Shown: piece after piece, positions 1 through 8,329 of the stretch
How positions within the stretch are numbered: the stretch's first letter is position 1
Layout of the letters: the number at the start of each line of letters is the position of its first letter
Assembly: GCA_947452635.1 (NCBI GenBank)
Contig: CANGEE010000004.1
Location: forward strand, 1 to 46,556
DNA from: Comamonadaceae bacterium
Lineage (GTDB): Bacteria; Pseudomonadota; Gammaproteobacteria; Burkholderiales; Burkholderiaceae_C
Reading direction: 5' to 3'
DNA: 46,556 nt
Notes under the pieces: generated by a model
What the model was told of the DNA's origin: nothing
Database searches by the model: none
What the model saw: only the letters and a program-made list of their open reading frames with translations
Translations under genes and position numbers: made by a program

Positions 1-464
1 AACAGCATTTTGCGCACATTTTCAGTTTGCAACTTGGGGTCGTCGTTCAACTGCGCAGCGTTCGACGCCGCGCGCGAGAGACGCTGCACATGCACCAATT
101 TGGTGGTCTCCACCGCCAAATGGGCGAAATTCTCACCAAACGCTTTGGCTATCACCTCATAGGGTTTGTTCAAATGTTCGCAGGCGTAGACCAAATACGC
201 AGCGGCCTGCATGGCTTGTGAGCCACCGATGGTGAGCAAAATGGCGGCCACGGCATCGGCATGCGCCAACATGTTTTCGCCGGTGCCCAAGGTTTCGCTG
301 GCCAGCAGAGGCTCAGCAAAAGCACGGGCGCGGGCCAGATCATCGCTTTGCGCAGGCAAACCTTGTGCCGTCACAGTCAGCACAGTGGGCACGGCATCGC
401 CGCGCATCACGGCCGTTGCAGGCATGCGGGCTGGGGGCTGACGGGAATTTTCAGAAACTTTCAT
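1..464 (-). CDS. relA: RelA-type (p)ppGpp synthetase, N-terminal part (cut by window edge)
   Basis: This gene is absent from the ORF track because it runs off the left edge. Translating the complement from the ATG at 464 gives about 154 residues starting MKVSENSRQPPARMPATAVM. The stretch from NMLAHADAVAAILL through AYLVYACEHLNKPYEVIAKAFG to the QTENVRKML motif at the edge matches the N-terminal pseudo-hydrolase region of RelA/SpoT proteins. The HD dyad that SpoT uses to hydrolyse (p)ppGpp is missing; YACEHLNKP stands in its place, as in monofunctional RelA. The synthetase, TGS and ACT domains would lie outside the window. RelA makes (p)ppGpp on starved ribosomes and drives the stringent response. 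The alpha/beta hydrolase gene ends 47 bases upstream on the same strand, so the two may be cotranscribed. The assignment rests only on the N-terminal third. Confidence 0.85.
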   Translation of the reverse strand, partial: MKVSENSRQPPARMPATAVMRGDAVPTVLTVTAQGLPAQSDDLARARAFAEPLLASETLGTGENMLAHADAVAAILLTIGGSQAMQAAAYLVYACEHLNKPYEVIAKAFGENFAHLAVETTKLVHVQRLSRAASNAAQLNDDPKLQTENVRKML

Positions 465-511
465 TCAAAGCACTTCAAGGCGACAAGGTCCGGGCGTTGT
501 CTCATGTGGAT

Positions 512-1417
512 TCAAGGTGCAAGCAAAAAATCGGCCACGGTTTGGATTTGGTCTTGCGCAATCAAGGTCGGTGCATGGCCAATGCCAGCCCACTCCACCA
601 AAGTAGCGTGCGGTCCGCGCAGGCACATGGCTTGCGCCGTTTCAGATGTCAGCAAGTCGGACTGCTGACCGCGCAGCAACAAGGTCTGCGCTGAAATTTC
701 ATCGTAAATTTGCCACAGAACCGCTTGCGCGCCTTGCGCCTGCGCTTCAGTCATGGCGCGCAGGGGCTCACCAATCGCAGGGTCGTAGTGCAGGCACAAG
801 CTGCCATCAGCTTGCGTCTTCACCATAGGCGCAGACAAGGCCAGCCACGCTTGCGGGGTATGCGGACCAAAACTTTGCGAAACCGCACACAAGGCCTGGG
901 CAGCTTCTTGCAAACTTGCAAACCGCCCGGTTTGACCCACATAGGTTTTCATGCGCTCAATGGCGACCCACGACACCGCAGGGCCCACGTCATTGAGCAC
1001 CAAACGCCGGACCGCACAAGGTGATGGAAAATCAGGCTGACCCGCCACCACCATGCCAATCAAGCCACCCATGCTGGTGCCCACCCAGTCAAGTGTCTGA
1101 ACGGGCGCCTGGGTGTGCAACTGAGCCAACATGGCCGCCATGTCTGCAGCGTATTGCGGCAATTGGTAGCCTTCAGACTGGGCCAACCAATCGCTTTGTC
1201 CGCGGCCGACCACATCCGGGCAAATCACCCGCAAGGGATGATCGGCGCGAGCCACCAGGGCCTGGGCCAACAGATCAAAATCGCGCCCCTGCCGTGTCAG
1301 GCCATGGACACAAACCACCACATGCAGCGCCAAAGGGTCACCCCAGCAGGTGTAAGCCATACGATGTACACCTAGAGGATCAGGGCAAACGACTGACGCA
1401 AGCGTGGGCTGTGACAT
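512..1417 (-). CDS. Alpha/beta hydrolase
   Basis: This is a 301-residue alpha/beta-hydrolase if read from the ATG at 1417. The ORF track extends to a TTG at 1456, but the homologous part begins shortly after MSQPTLAS and neither start has a strong ribosome-binding site. The oxyanion-hole loop VVCVHGL is at about residues 33-40, a strand PDVVGRGQSDW at 67-77, the nucleophile elbow GTSMGG with Ser115, an RLVLNDVGP strand, and a catalytic-type GHAPTL near the C-terminus. No signal peptide is seen, so it is probably cytoplasmic. The substrate cannot be told from the sequence; relatives include esterases and carboxylic-ester or C-C bond hydrolases. It lies upstream of relA on the same strand and divergent from the 3-hydroxybutyrate dehydrogenase gene. 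A link to polyhydroxybutyrate metabolism is possible but unproven. Confidence 0.85.
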   Translation of the reverse strand: MSQPTLASVVCPDPLGVHRMAYTCWGDPLALHVVVCVHGLTRQGRDFDLLAQALVARADHPLRVICPDVVGRGQSDWLAQSEGYQLPQYAADMAAMLAQLHTQAPVQTLDWVGTSMGGLIGMVVAGQPDFPSPCAVRRLVLNDVGPAVSWVAIERMKTYVGQTGRFASLQEAAQALCAVSQSFGPHTPQAWLALSAPMVKTQADGSLCLHYDPAIGEPLRAMTEAQAQGAQAVLWQIYDEISAQTLLLRGQQSDLLTSETAQAMCLRGPHATLVEWAGIGHAPTLIAQDQIQTVADFLLAP

Positions 1418-1451
1418 AAGGTAACAAGTGGGTGCAAAACCCCAGTGTGCC

Positions 1452-1481
1452 TTCAAAAAGCCCTTTTAAGCGGGTGATAAT
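1452..1481 (+). promoter_or_regulatory. Possible promoter of the 3-hydroxybutyrate dehydrogenase gene
   Basis: A GATAAT hexamer at 1476-1481 matches the -10 consensus at five of six bases. A TTCAAA at 1452-1457 could be a weak -35 with an 18-base spacer. The predicted transcription start lies about 38 bases before the ATG at 1527. This was found by eye only. Confidence 0.35.
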
Positions 1482-1526
1482 GAACTTTTACATCCTCGCT
1501 CAAACCCATTGATTGGAGAAAAATTC

Positions 1527-2297
1527 ATGCTCACAGGTAAAACAGCCCTTGTCACCGGTTCCACCAGCGGCATCGGTTTGGGGATGGCCAAAGCCCTGGC
1601 CGAACAAGGCGCCAACATCGTACTGAACGGCTTTGGCGACAGCGCCGGCCCGCAAGCCGAAATCGCAGCCTTGGGCGTGAAGGTGGCCTACCATGGCGCC
1701 GACATGAGCAAAGCCTCTGAAATTGAGGCGATGATGAAGTTTGCGGCCGACACCTTTGGCCAGGTGGACATCCTGGTGAACAACGCGGGCATTCAACACG
1801 TGTCGCCAGTTCAAGACTTTCCAGTTGACAAATGGGATGCCATCATCGCCATCAACCTGAGCAGCGCCTTTCACGCCACTCGTTTGGCCCTGCCGGCCAT
1901 GCAAAAATCCAATTGGGGGCGCATCATCAATGTGGCTTCGATCCACGGCTTGGTGGGCTCGGCCGACAAGTCTGCCTATGTGGCGGCCAAACACGGTGTG
2001 GTGGGTTTGACCAAAGTCACCGCCCTGGAAAACGCGACCACGGGGGTGACCTGCAACGCCATTTGCCCCGGCTGGGTATTGACGCCTTTGGTGCAAAAAC
2101 AGGTTGACGCTAAAGCGCTGGCCATGGGCTTGACGAATGAGGAAGCCACAAAACTGTTGCTGCAAGAAAAAGAACCTTCCATGCAATTCACCACCCCTGA
2201 AGAATTGGGTGCCTTGGCGATGTTTTTCTGCTCCAGCGCTGGCAACAACGTGCGCGGCGTGGCATGGAACATGGACGGCGGGTGGACCGCGCAATAA
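1527..2297 (+). CDS. bdhA: 3-hydroxybutyrate dehydrogenase (SDR family)
   Basis: This 256-residue short-chain dehydrogenase oxidises D-3-hydroxybutyrate to acetoacetate with NAD, linking polyhydroxybutyrate breakdown to central metabolism. The ATG at 1527 is preferred over the TTG at 1509 because GGAG sits eight bases before it and the Rossmann fold starts at once (MLTGKTALVTG). The cofactor loop TGSTSGIG is at residues 10-17 and NNAGIQ at 85-90. Ser138 and Tyr151-x3-Lys155 form the catalytic set. The C-terminal half carries a lid segment (VQKQVDAKALAMGL, LLLQEKEPSMQFT) and a closing NMDGGW typical of 3-hydroxybutyrate dehydrogenases rather than generic SDRs. It is followed 45 bases later by the ompR-like gene. 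Function is inferred from family resemblance. Confidence 0.9.
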   Translation: MLTGKTALVTGSTSGIGLGMAKALAEQGANIVLNGFGDSAGPQAEIAALGVKVAYHGADMSKASEIEAMMKFAADTFGQVDILVNNAGIQHVSPVQDFPVDKWDAIIAINLSSAFHATRLALPAMQKSNWGRIINVASIHGLVGSADKSAYVAAKHGVVGLTKVTALENATTGVTCNAICPGWVLTPLVQKQVDAKALAMGLTNEEATKLLLQEKEPSMQFTTPEELGALAMFFCSSAGNNVRGVAWNMDGGWTAQ

Positions 2298-2342
2298 GAC
2301 TGGCCTTTTGCCACCCTCCCATCACGTTCGTTTTGAATCGCC

Positions 2343-3074
2343 ATGAACAACCCTGATAAACGCCTGGACAAAGTGGTGGTGGTTGACGATGACACCCGCA
2401 TCCGAGACTTGCTGCGACGCTATCTGAACCAAGAAGGTTTTGACGTGCTGGTCGCCGAAGACAGCCGTGCATTGACCCGCATTTTGCAAAGAGAAAAAGT
2501 GGATCTCTTGGTGCTGGACGTGATGCTTCCGGGTGAAGACGGCCTGAGCATTTGCCGCCGCCTGCGCGCCGCCAATGACCGCACACCCATCATCATGTTG
2601 ACCGCCAAGGGGGAAGATGTCGACCGCATCATGGGCCTGGAGGGTGGTGCTGATGATTATTTGGCCAAGCCTTTCAATCCGCGCGAATTACTGGCCCGGA
2701 TCAATGCGGTGCTGCGCCGCAGACCCACAGTGGAGGTGCCGGGTGCGCCGTCCAATGAGCAAGAAGTGATCGAGTTCAGTGGTTTCAGTTTTGATTTGGG
2801 TGCACGCTCACTGCGCAAAGGCGATCAAGACATCGCCCTGACCACCGGCGAATTTGCGATGCTCAAGACCTTGGTGCGCCACCCGCGTCAACCCATGACG
2901 CGTGACAAACTGGCCCAACTGGCGCGTGGTCGTGAATTTGAGCCCTTTGACCGCAGCTTGGACGTGCAAGTTTCTCGATTGCGTAAGCTCATCGAAATCG
3001 ACCCGACCTCACCCCGCATCATTCAAACCGTATGGGGGGTCGGCTACGTCTTCATTCCTGAGGGCAATGGCTGA
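2343..3074 (+). CDS. ompR: OmpR-family response regulator
   Basis: This 243-residue regulator has an N-terminal receiver domain (residues 10-125) and a C-terminal winged-helix DNA-binding domain (about 145-240). The acidic pocket is DDD at 15-17, the phospho-acceptor is Asp59 in LVLDVMLPGEDG, and the conserved Thr87 and Lys109 (LAKPFNP) are present. The winged helix contains DRSLDVQVSRLRKLIE and ends TVWGVGYVF, which is the OmpR signature. It lies five bases before the sensor-kinase gene, so the two form one unit. Relatives of OmpR control porins and envelope genes in response to osmolarity, but target genes in this organism cannot be read from the window. The OmpR subfamily call is strong; identity with E. 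coli OmpR in function is an inference. Confidence 0.88.
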   Translation: MNNPDKRLDKVVVVDDDTRIRDLLRRYLNQEGFDVLVAEDSRALTRILQREKVDLLVLDVMLPGEDGLSICRRLRAANDRTPIIMLTAKGEDVDRIMGLEGGADDYLAKPFNPRELLARINAVLRRRPTVEVPGAPSNEQEVIEFSGFSFDLGARSLRKGDQDIALTTGEFAMLKTLVRHPRQPMTRDKLAQLARGREFEPFDRSLDVQVSRLRKLIEIDPTSPRIIQTVWGVGYVFIPEGNG

Positions 3075-3079
3075 GGCCC

Positions 3080-4438
3080 ATGGCACCACAACCAGCAGAA
3101 CGCCAAACAGGCTTGAGTCTGTTTTGGCGAACTTTTGCCCTGCTGGCCCTGCTGATTTTTTGCAGCGCCTTGGCTTGGTTGCAATTGCTGCGGACGCAAG
3201 AGTATGAGCCGCGCATGCTGCGCAACGCGCACCAAATTGCCTCGGTCGTCAACCTGACCCGCACAGCACTGCGGCACACCGATGCCATAGCGCGTGTTTC
3301 CTTGCTCAAAATTCTGGCCGATGAAGAAGATGTCAGCATCAGCACCCGTGAACCGAACGACACGTTTGAGCCCTTTGGTCAAACCAAGCTCGAATTGCAA
3401 ATCGCCCAAGAACTGTCCAAGCGCTTAGGACACAACACCATCGTAGCCCGGTCCGTGAATGGCGACAGTGGTTTGTGGGTTGGCTTTCAGATCGAGAGTG
3501 ACAGCTACTGGTTGCTGATGGACCCGCAACGACTCAACCCCGTCAGTGGCAGCACCTGGTTGGTTTGGTTACTGACCGCCACGGCGCTGTCATTGACGGG
3601 TGCGGCAGTCATTGCGCGCTTGATCAATCAGCCCTTGCGCCAACTCTCATTTGCGGCCAGTCGAGTGCGCGACGGCAATTTCCAAGCCGCACCCTTGAAC
3701 GAAGATGTCCCCACCAACGAGATCCGTGCGGTCAACATAGGCTTTAACCGCATGGCCGAACGTCTGGCCAGCATCGAACAGGAACGCGCCTTGATGTTGG
3801 CTGGCATCTCACACGACTTGCGCACCCCGCTGGCGCGCTTGCGACTTGAAACCGAACTGAGCGTCCCTGACCTGCAGGCACGTGACTTCATGGCCGCAGA
3901 CATTGCCCAACTGGACGCCATCATAGACAAATTCTTGGAATATGCTCGCCCCGAGAATCTGAAAATAGAGCCGGTGCTACTGGCCCAGGTGATCAGCAAT
4001 TGCGTAGCGCCATTTTTGAAGCGCAGCAACTTCCAAGTCAATGTGGATGTAGCGGCCAACTTGTTTGTGCAGGCCGAGCAAGTCGAACTCAGTCGTGTGC
4101 TGTCCAATTTGCTGGAGAATGCACGCCGCTACGGTCAAACACCCAGCGATGGCATCACCCGCGTCGATTTGGTTGCCAGAATTCATGATGGATGGGTGCT
4201 GTTTCGCGTGCGTGACCACGGCCCTGGCGTGTCAGAAGAGACTTTGAAACACCTGACTCAACCTTTTTACCGGGGCGATGCAGCGCGCACTTCGGCCACG
4301 GGCGCAGGCCTGGGTCTGGCGATTGTTGAGCGATCGGTGCAGCGCATGGGCGGCACCTTTTCAGTTTTCAACAACACCCAAGGCGGCTTGATGGCGCTCA
4401 TGAAATTCAAGCAAATGCAGTTGACCGACAAGGCGTGA
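3080..4438 (+). CDS. envZ: EnvZ-like sensor histidine kinase
   Basis: This 452-residue inner-membrane kinase is the partner of the response regulator just upstream. A first membrane helix is at about residues 15-37, a periplasmic loop of about 120 residues follows, and a second helix is at 159-180. A HAMP linker (about 181-235) leads to the dimerisation domain with His245 in AGISHDLRTPLARLR. The ATP-binding domain shows the N box (LSNLLENARRYG, Asn347), the G1 box with Asp379 (DHGPGV) and the G2 box GAGLGLAI at 408-415. The order of domains and the H-box sequence fit EnvZ of betaproteobacteria. It ends 52 bases from the converging ispF gene. The stimulus cannot be inferred. Confidence 0.87.
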   Translation: MAPQPAERQTGLSLFWRTFALLALLIFCSALAWLQLLRTQEYEPRMLRNAHQIASVVNLTRTALRHTDAIARVSLLKILADEEDVSISTREPNDTFEPFGQTKLELQIAQELSKRLGHNTIVARSVNGDSGLWVGFQIESDSYWLLMDPQRLNPVSGSTWLVWLLTATALSLTGAAVIARLINQPLRQLSFAASRVRDGNFQAAPLNEDVPTNEIRAVNIGFNRMAERLASIEQERALMLAGISHDLRTPLARLRLETELSVPDLQARDFMAADIAQLDAIIDKFLEYARPENLKIEPVLLAQVISNCVAPFLKRSNFQVNVDVAANLFVQAEQVELSRVLSNLLENARRYGQTPSDGITRVDLVARIHDGWVLFRVRDHGPGVSEETLKHLTQPFYRGDAARTSATGAGLGLAIVERSVQRMGGTFSVFNNTQGGLMALMKFKQMQLTDKA

Positions 4439-4490
4439 TCATCAGCAGGGTGGACGTCATTAGATGGGGGCGGACAAACCCCTTAGACCC

Positions 4491-4970
4491 TCAATCGGCG
4501 CGTCGCAACAGCACCACCGCCCGTGCTTCCATGCTCTGGCCTTGGCCCACAGGTCCTAATTTTTCGGCAGTCTTGGCTTTGACATTGACTTGGGTGACAT
4601 CCACGGCCAAAGCCTTGGCAATGGCCGTGCACATGGCGCCGATGAAGGGTGCCAATTTCGGCGCTTGCGCAATCACGGTACTGTCCAGGTTGCTCAATTC
4701 ATAGCCTTGGGCACGGACCCGGTGCATCGCCTCGGCCAACAACACCAATGAGTCCGCTCCCTTGAAGGCCACATCGGTGTCTGGAAAATGCCGACCAATA
4801 TCGCCCAGGCCTGCAGCGCCCAACAGCGCGTCAATGCAGGCATGCAGCAACACGTCGGCATCCGAGTGGCCGAGCAACCCCAAAGCATGCGGGATCTGCA
4901 CACCACCCAAAATCAGGGGCCGTCCCGGTACCAGGGCATGAACATCCCAACCTTCGCCAATGCGCATCAT
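4491..4970 (-). CDS. ispF: 2-C-methyl-D-erythritol 2,4-cyclodiphosphate synthase
   Basis: IspF converts 4-diphosphocytidyl-methylerythritol 2-phosphate into the cyclic diphosphate with loss of CMP, a step of the non-mevalonate isoprenoid pathway. The 159-residue length is normal. The metal ligands are visible as Asp9 and His11 (GEGWDVHAL) and His43 ([18 protein letters not shown]). The C-terminal [17 protein letters not shown] motif is characteristic. The ATG at 4970 overlaps the stop of ispD by four bases (ATGA), so the two are translationally coupled; a second ATG directly follows the first and either could be used. Confidence 0.96.
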   Translation of the reverse strand: MMRIGEGWDVHALVPGRPLILGGVQIPHALGLLGHSDADVLLHACIDALLGAAGLGDIGRHFPDTDVAFKGADSLVLLAEAMHRVRAQGYELSNLDSTVIAQAPKLAPFIGAMCTAIAKALAVDVTQVNVKAKTAEKLGPVGQGQSMEARAVVLLRRAD

Positions 4971-5683
4971 TTTCGGCTCCTCAAAATGGTTTCGGCCAAG
5001 GCGAAATCGACCGGGTAAGTGACTTTGAAATTTTGCGCTGAACCTGGCACCAACAGCGGCCTGAGTCCTAAACGCTCCATCGCGCTGGCTTCGTCCGTGA
5101 TGCCAGCAAAACCATCACCCGCAACCTGCGCCAACGCGCCGTGCAAGGCCCCCAATCGAAACATCTGCGGCGTCTGGGCCAACCATTTGCCTTCACGTGG
5201 CAACGTGGTGTCCACGCGAGCCGATGGTGCGTCAGGCCATTGGGTCTTGAGGGTGTCGGTCATGGGTTGAGCCAACAGCCCGCCCACAGCATCTTGACCG
5301 CAGGCCTGGACCAAAGCGCTCACCTCATGCGGCTGCACCAGACAACGCGCCGCATCGTGCACCAGCACCCAGTCTTGTGCAGCCACTCCGGAGGCCAACA
5401 TACCCGACAAGCCGTTGAACACGCTCTCAGCGCGACAAGCGCCGCCACAAGCCAGTCGCCGAAAGCGATCAGGCCAAGTCTCCACGGGCCAATGAAAGTT
5501 GTCGTTGGGCGACACAATCACCCAGCCACTGATGAGTCCAGGCACTTGGGCCAAGGCCTGCAGCGTGTGCATCACCATGGGCTGACCGGCCATCTGTTCA
5601 AACTGCTTAGGTTGCGCAGTCCCTGCACGTTGGCCAGAACCGGCGCAGGGAAGCAAAATATGGAAATTCGTACTGACCGGCAT
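4967..5683 (-). CDS. ispD: 2-C-methyl-D-erythritol 4-phosphate cytidylyltransferase
   Basis: IspD joins CTP and methylerythritol 4-phosphate to give the CDP-derivative used two steps later by IspF. The protein is 238 residues, the usual size. The nucleotide-binding loop [19 protein letters not shown] is near residues 10-28, and a central [11 protein letters not shown] motif matches the conserved VHDAARP region, with Leu-Val after Cys rather than the usual proline. The C-terminus [15 protein letters not shown] resembles the usual KIT-P-DL-LAE. It overlaps ispF by four bases. Both genes lie convergent to envZ. Confidence 0.95.
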   Translation of the reverse strand: MPVSTNFHILLPCAGSGQRAGTAQPKQFEQMAGQPMVMHTLQALAQVPGLISGWVIVSPNDNFHWPVETWPDRFRRLACGGACRAESVFNGLSGMLASGVAAQDWVLVHDAARCLVQPHEVSALVQACGQDAVGGLLAQPMTDTLKTQWPDAPSARVDTTLPREGKWLAQTPQMFRLGALHGALAQVAGDGFAGITDEASAMERLGLRPLLVPGSAQNFKVTYPVDFALAETILRSRK

Positions 5684-5794
5684 GTGAGCGTGTGGAGTTT
5701 GAAAAGAAGTGGCGCAACGCAGCCCATCTTGCCACGAAGCGCAACATCCATCCTAACCTGTGCCGGACGCTTTCATGCCCGCATCCAGACGACG

Positions 5795-5825
5795 TTTGGG
5801 AACTTTGCATCGCAAAGTTCCCAAA
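5795..5825 (-). terminator. Long perfect inverted repeat, probable terminator of the repeat-protein gene
   Basis: GGGAACTTTGC-ATC-GCAAAGTTCCC (5798-5822) is an 11-base perfect inverted repeat with a three-base loop. Flanking TTT and AAA extend the stem to 14 pairs. It lies eight bases beyond the stop codon of the minus-strand repeat protein and before ispD. It lacks a clean run of U after the stem on either strand, so it may be a Rho-assisted terminator or an RNA-stabilising hairpin. Confidence 0.5.
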
Positions 5826-5830
5826 AACGC

Positions 5831-8302
5831 TTATTGAGGTGAAACGCCCAGCGCCTTGACCGTATCCAGATTCAAGAAACCATCGACGGGGAGGCCCTTG
5901 GACTGCTGGTATTGGTTCACGGCCGACATGGTTCGTGCACGCAGGACGCCATCAATCGCACCCGGGTTGAAACCTGCGCTCAGCAGGGCACGCTGGATTT
6001 CCTTGATCTTCGCAGGCGAAGCATTGGTTTCACACAGCACCGCACGCCGATCGGCTTTGGCTTCAGACAGTTTGAACTGGTAGGACAAGGTCTCATACTG
6101 CGCAGGCACATCAATCTCTCTGGTGCTCGCCGGGATGTCAATCACTTTGCGCGTAACCGTTTTGTAGACGGCGGGAATCACTTCTTCCCGAAAGGTCGGT
6201 GCAGTGTCCTGAACGCGACGGGACAGTGTTTCCTTGACCTCGGGCACAGGCACTTTCCGTGTACTTGCAGGGGTGTCTAACACTTGGCGGTTGACGACGC
6301 CCATTTCTGCAGGCACAGGGATTTCACGTGATCTCGCCGGTGTGTCCACGACCTGGGTGCTGACCGTTTTGTAAGTGGCCGGGATGACGATTTCTTCGGT
6401 TCGCGCTGGACTGCTCACTACCCGCGTTTTGACCGTTTTGTAAGTGGCAGGCACTTCCACCGTACGCACTGAGGCCGGGGTGGCCACGACCTGGCGAGTC
6501 AATGTGCGGTACTCTGCAGGTACTCGGATCTCACGCACATAGCCTTCTTCGCCTGATTCAGCGCCGGCGCTGTCTTTGGTTTTGTCGGCCATATTCAAAT
6601 TCGCGACCTGGGATGCGCGTAACACTCGCTCTCCTTGGGGCGTCGCCACAATGTCCCCTTTTTCGTTGAACTTGTAACCCAGGCTGCGCAATTTATCGAT
6701 GTCAATGACCATGTGGGTCACAGTCTGGTATTTGGCGGGAATATCTACCCCACGGCTTACCGCTTCGGTGTTGAGCACTTGACGGGTCACAGTGGCGTAC
6801 TCGGCGGGCACCTCCACTTCACGCACCGTGGCAGGCGTCTTGAGCACTTGGCGCGTGATGTTCTCAAAACGCTCAGGCACCAACACCAAGCACATCACGT
6901 CGTCATCTAAATTGCTGTTGTTGGCCGTGGACACGGTGTTATCGACAACCCCTTTGCTGCGGTTTTCTGCCGCAGCAGCCACATCCACCCGGCTGCCATC
7001 GACCAAACCATTTGCGCCCACCACAAACCCACGCAATGGGCGCACGTTGATGGCCTGACCGATCCACGCGCGACCTCTTTTCCATTCACGGCTGGCTTCT
7101 GCCACTTTCACGCGTTCGGTGATGGTTTCAAACACCGCAGGAACTTCCACCAAGCGCTTACTCGCTTGCTTCACCAACACCCTCTCGGTGACCGTTCGCA
7201 GCGAAGGATTCACCACACTCAATTTTTCACTGGCTTCGCTGCGCAGCACCTCCTCAGACACCTTGCGCAAAGGCAAGGTGATGGGTTCATAGCGAAGCGA
7301 CTCGGCCTTGACCAGCACTTGCTCCGTCTCGGTTTTGAAGGTAGCGGGAACTGCAACGACCTGTGTGGTCGCTGGCCGATCCAAAACGGATTCTTCTTTT
7401 TCTGCGTACTGCGCTGGAATCACGCGCAATTCTTTGCGCTCGGGCGTGACCATCACCTGCTCTGTGACCGTCTTATAGGTTGCAGGCACCACTTCTATGC
7501 GGTTGCTTGCCGGCTTTATGACAACAGACTCGGTCACAGTTTTGAAAGTCGCAGCCACCGGTTCCTCACGGAATGTGGCAGGACTCACCACCACTTCTTC
7601 GGTGACTGTTTTGTAGGTGGCAGGGACCAAAATTTGTCGTTTGGTTTCGGGTTTGACCAGTTCTTGTTCGGTCACCGTTTTGTAGGTTGCGGGCACGACT
7701 TCCAGGCGCTTGCTGGCTGGAACCTTGACGACTTGCTCGGTACGGGTTTCGAATCGGGCAGGAATCAATACGTTGGCAAAACACTCGCTGGCAGGCCCAG
7801 GAACGCCTACCGGCCGCGGTAAATTTTGATTGAAATTGTTATCGCACTGCTGCATGCTGGCCCTGACCGGCGTGCCCTGACTGTCAAAGTACACATTGAC
7901 CGACATGGCAGGACTGTAGGGCACGTATTTACCGATCAGCTCTCGGCTCACACCATCGCGTCCTTGACTGCGCCCGACGCCCAGATCGCATGCGCCTTTG
8001 ACATAGCCAGCAGCGTCATAACCCAAGGCAGCTGCGGCTTTTTGGGCTTGAACCAGTTCATTGAGTTTGAGCACCTTGACATCTGCCTCTCCCACGCGCT
8101 TGAGTGGGGGATGCTCCGTAAAGGACTGGTAAAAGTGCACATCTCCGGCTGCCACAGCCGCATCGCACTCTGCTGCGCTGTCAAATCCCACGTTGCCGTG
8201 CGAATCCTTCACCATGCCGGCATGCACTGCACAAGCCATGACCAAACCACCCCCCATCACCACTGTGCGCGAGGTAGCCAACCAACTCTTAACATTGCTC
8301 AT
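5831..8302 (-). CDS. Secreted 23-residue-repeat protein with C-terminal peptidoglycan-binding domain
   Basis: The start is placed at the ATG at 8302 (MSNVKSW) because GGAGAAG lies eight bases before it; the track's ATG at 8317 has no such site. The resulting 823 residues begin with a signal peptide ending near CAVHA. A cysteine-containing N-terminal region of about 150 residues follows. Then come about 20 copies of a 23-residue unit with consensus VPATYKTVTEQVLVTPASTREVE. Ten copies lie before a 65-residue insert (GRAWIGQAINVRPLRGFVVG...), which contains a second PLRG-type segment, and ten after it. A second insert interrupts copy 13. The last 60 residues (KIKEIQRALLSAGFNPGAIDGVLRARTMSAVNQYQ) form a PG_binding_1 domain. 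The protein is probably periplasmic or cell-wall attached; its job is unknown. It is monocistronic. Confidence 0.8.
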   Translation of the reverse strand: MSNVKSWLATSRTVVMGGGLVMACAVHAGMVKDSHGNVGFDSAAECDAAVAAGDVHFYQSFTEHPPLKRVGEADVKVLKLNELVQAQKAAAALGYDAAGYVKGACDLGVGRSQGRDGVSRELIGKYVPYSPAMSVNVYFDSQGTPVRASMQQCDNNFNQNLPRPVGVPGPASECFANVLIPARFETRTEQVVKVPASKRLEVVPATYKTVTEQELVKPETKRQILVPATYKTVTEEVVVSPATFREEPVAATFKTVTESVVIKPASNRIEVVPATYKTVTEQVMVTPERKELRVIPAQYAEKEESVLDRPATTQVVAVPATFKTETEQVLVKAESLRYEPITLPLRKVSEEVLRSEASEKLSVVNPSLRTVTERVLVKQASKRLVEVPAVFETITERVKVAEASREWKRGRAWIGQAINVRPLRGFVVGANGLVDGSRVDVAAAAENRSKGVVDNTVSTANNSNLDDDVMCLVLVPERFENITRQVLKTPATVREVEVPAEYATVTRQVLNTEAVSRGVDIPAKYQTVTHMVIDIDKLRSLGYKFNEKGDIVATPQGERVLRASQVANLNMADKTKDSAGAESGEEGYVREIRVPAEYRTLTRQVVATPASVRTVEVPATYKTVKTRVVSSPARTEEIVIPATYKTVSTQVVDTPARSREIPVPAEMGVVNRQVLDTPASTRKVPVPEVKETLSRRVQDTAPTFREEVIPAVYKTVTRKVIDIPASTREIDVPAQYETLSYQFKLSEAKADRRAVLCETNASPAKIKEIQRALLSAGFNPGAIDGVLRARTMSAVNQYQQSKGLPVDGFLNLDTVKALGVSPQ
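6046..7765 (-). repeat. About 20 tandem 69-base coding repeats
   Basis: The repeat array encodes 23-residue units that align as [VI]PA-x-[YF]-x-T-[VL]-T-x-x-V-x-x-x-PAS-x-R-x-x-x. DNA copies are diverged except for short shared words such as the complement of ACCTACAAAACGGTCAC, so the array is old at the nucleotide level. Boundaries are approximate. Confidence 0.75.
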
Positions 8303-8329
8303 CTCAATCTTCTCCATGCTTAATCAAAG

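Noticed and set aside
1500-2294. 264-residue minus-strand ORF opposite the 3-hydroxybutyrate dehydrogenase gene
   Set aside because: Antisense shadow; the plus strand has the full set of SDR motifs.
4470-4490. GGGGCGGACAAACCCC hairpin between envZ and ispF as terminator
   Set aside because: The stem is only four bases with a loose loop and no U run, so it is too weak to list.
6046-7765. Regularly spaced repeats that might be a CRISPR array
   Set aside because: The units are diverged 69-base coding repeats within one open reading frame, without identical direct repeats, variable spacers or cas genes.
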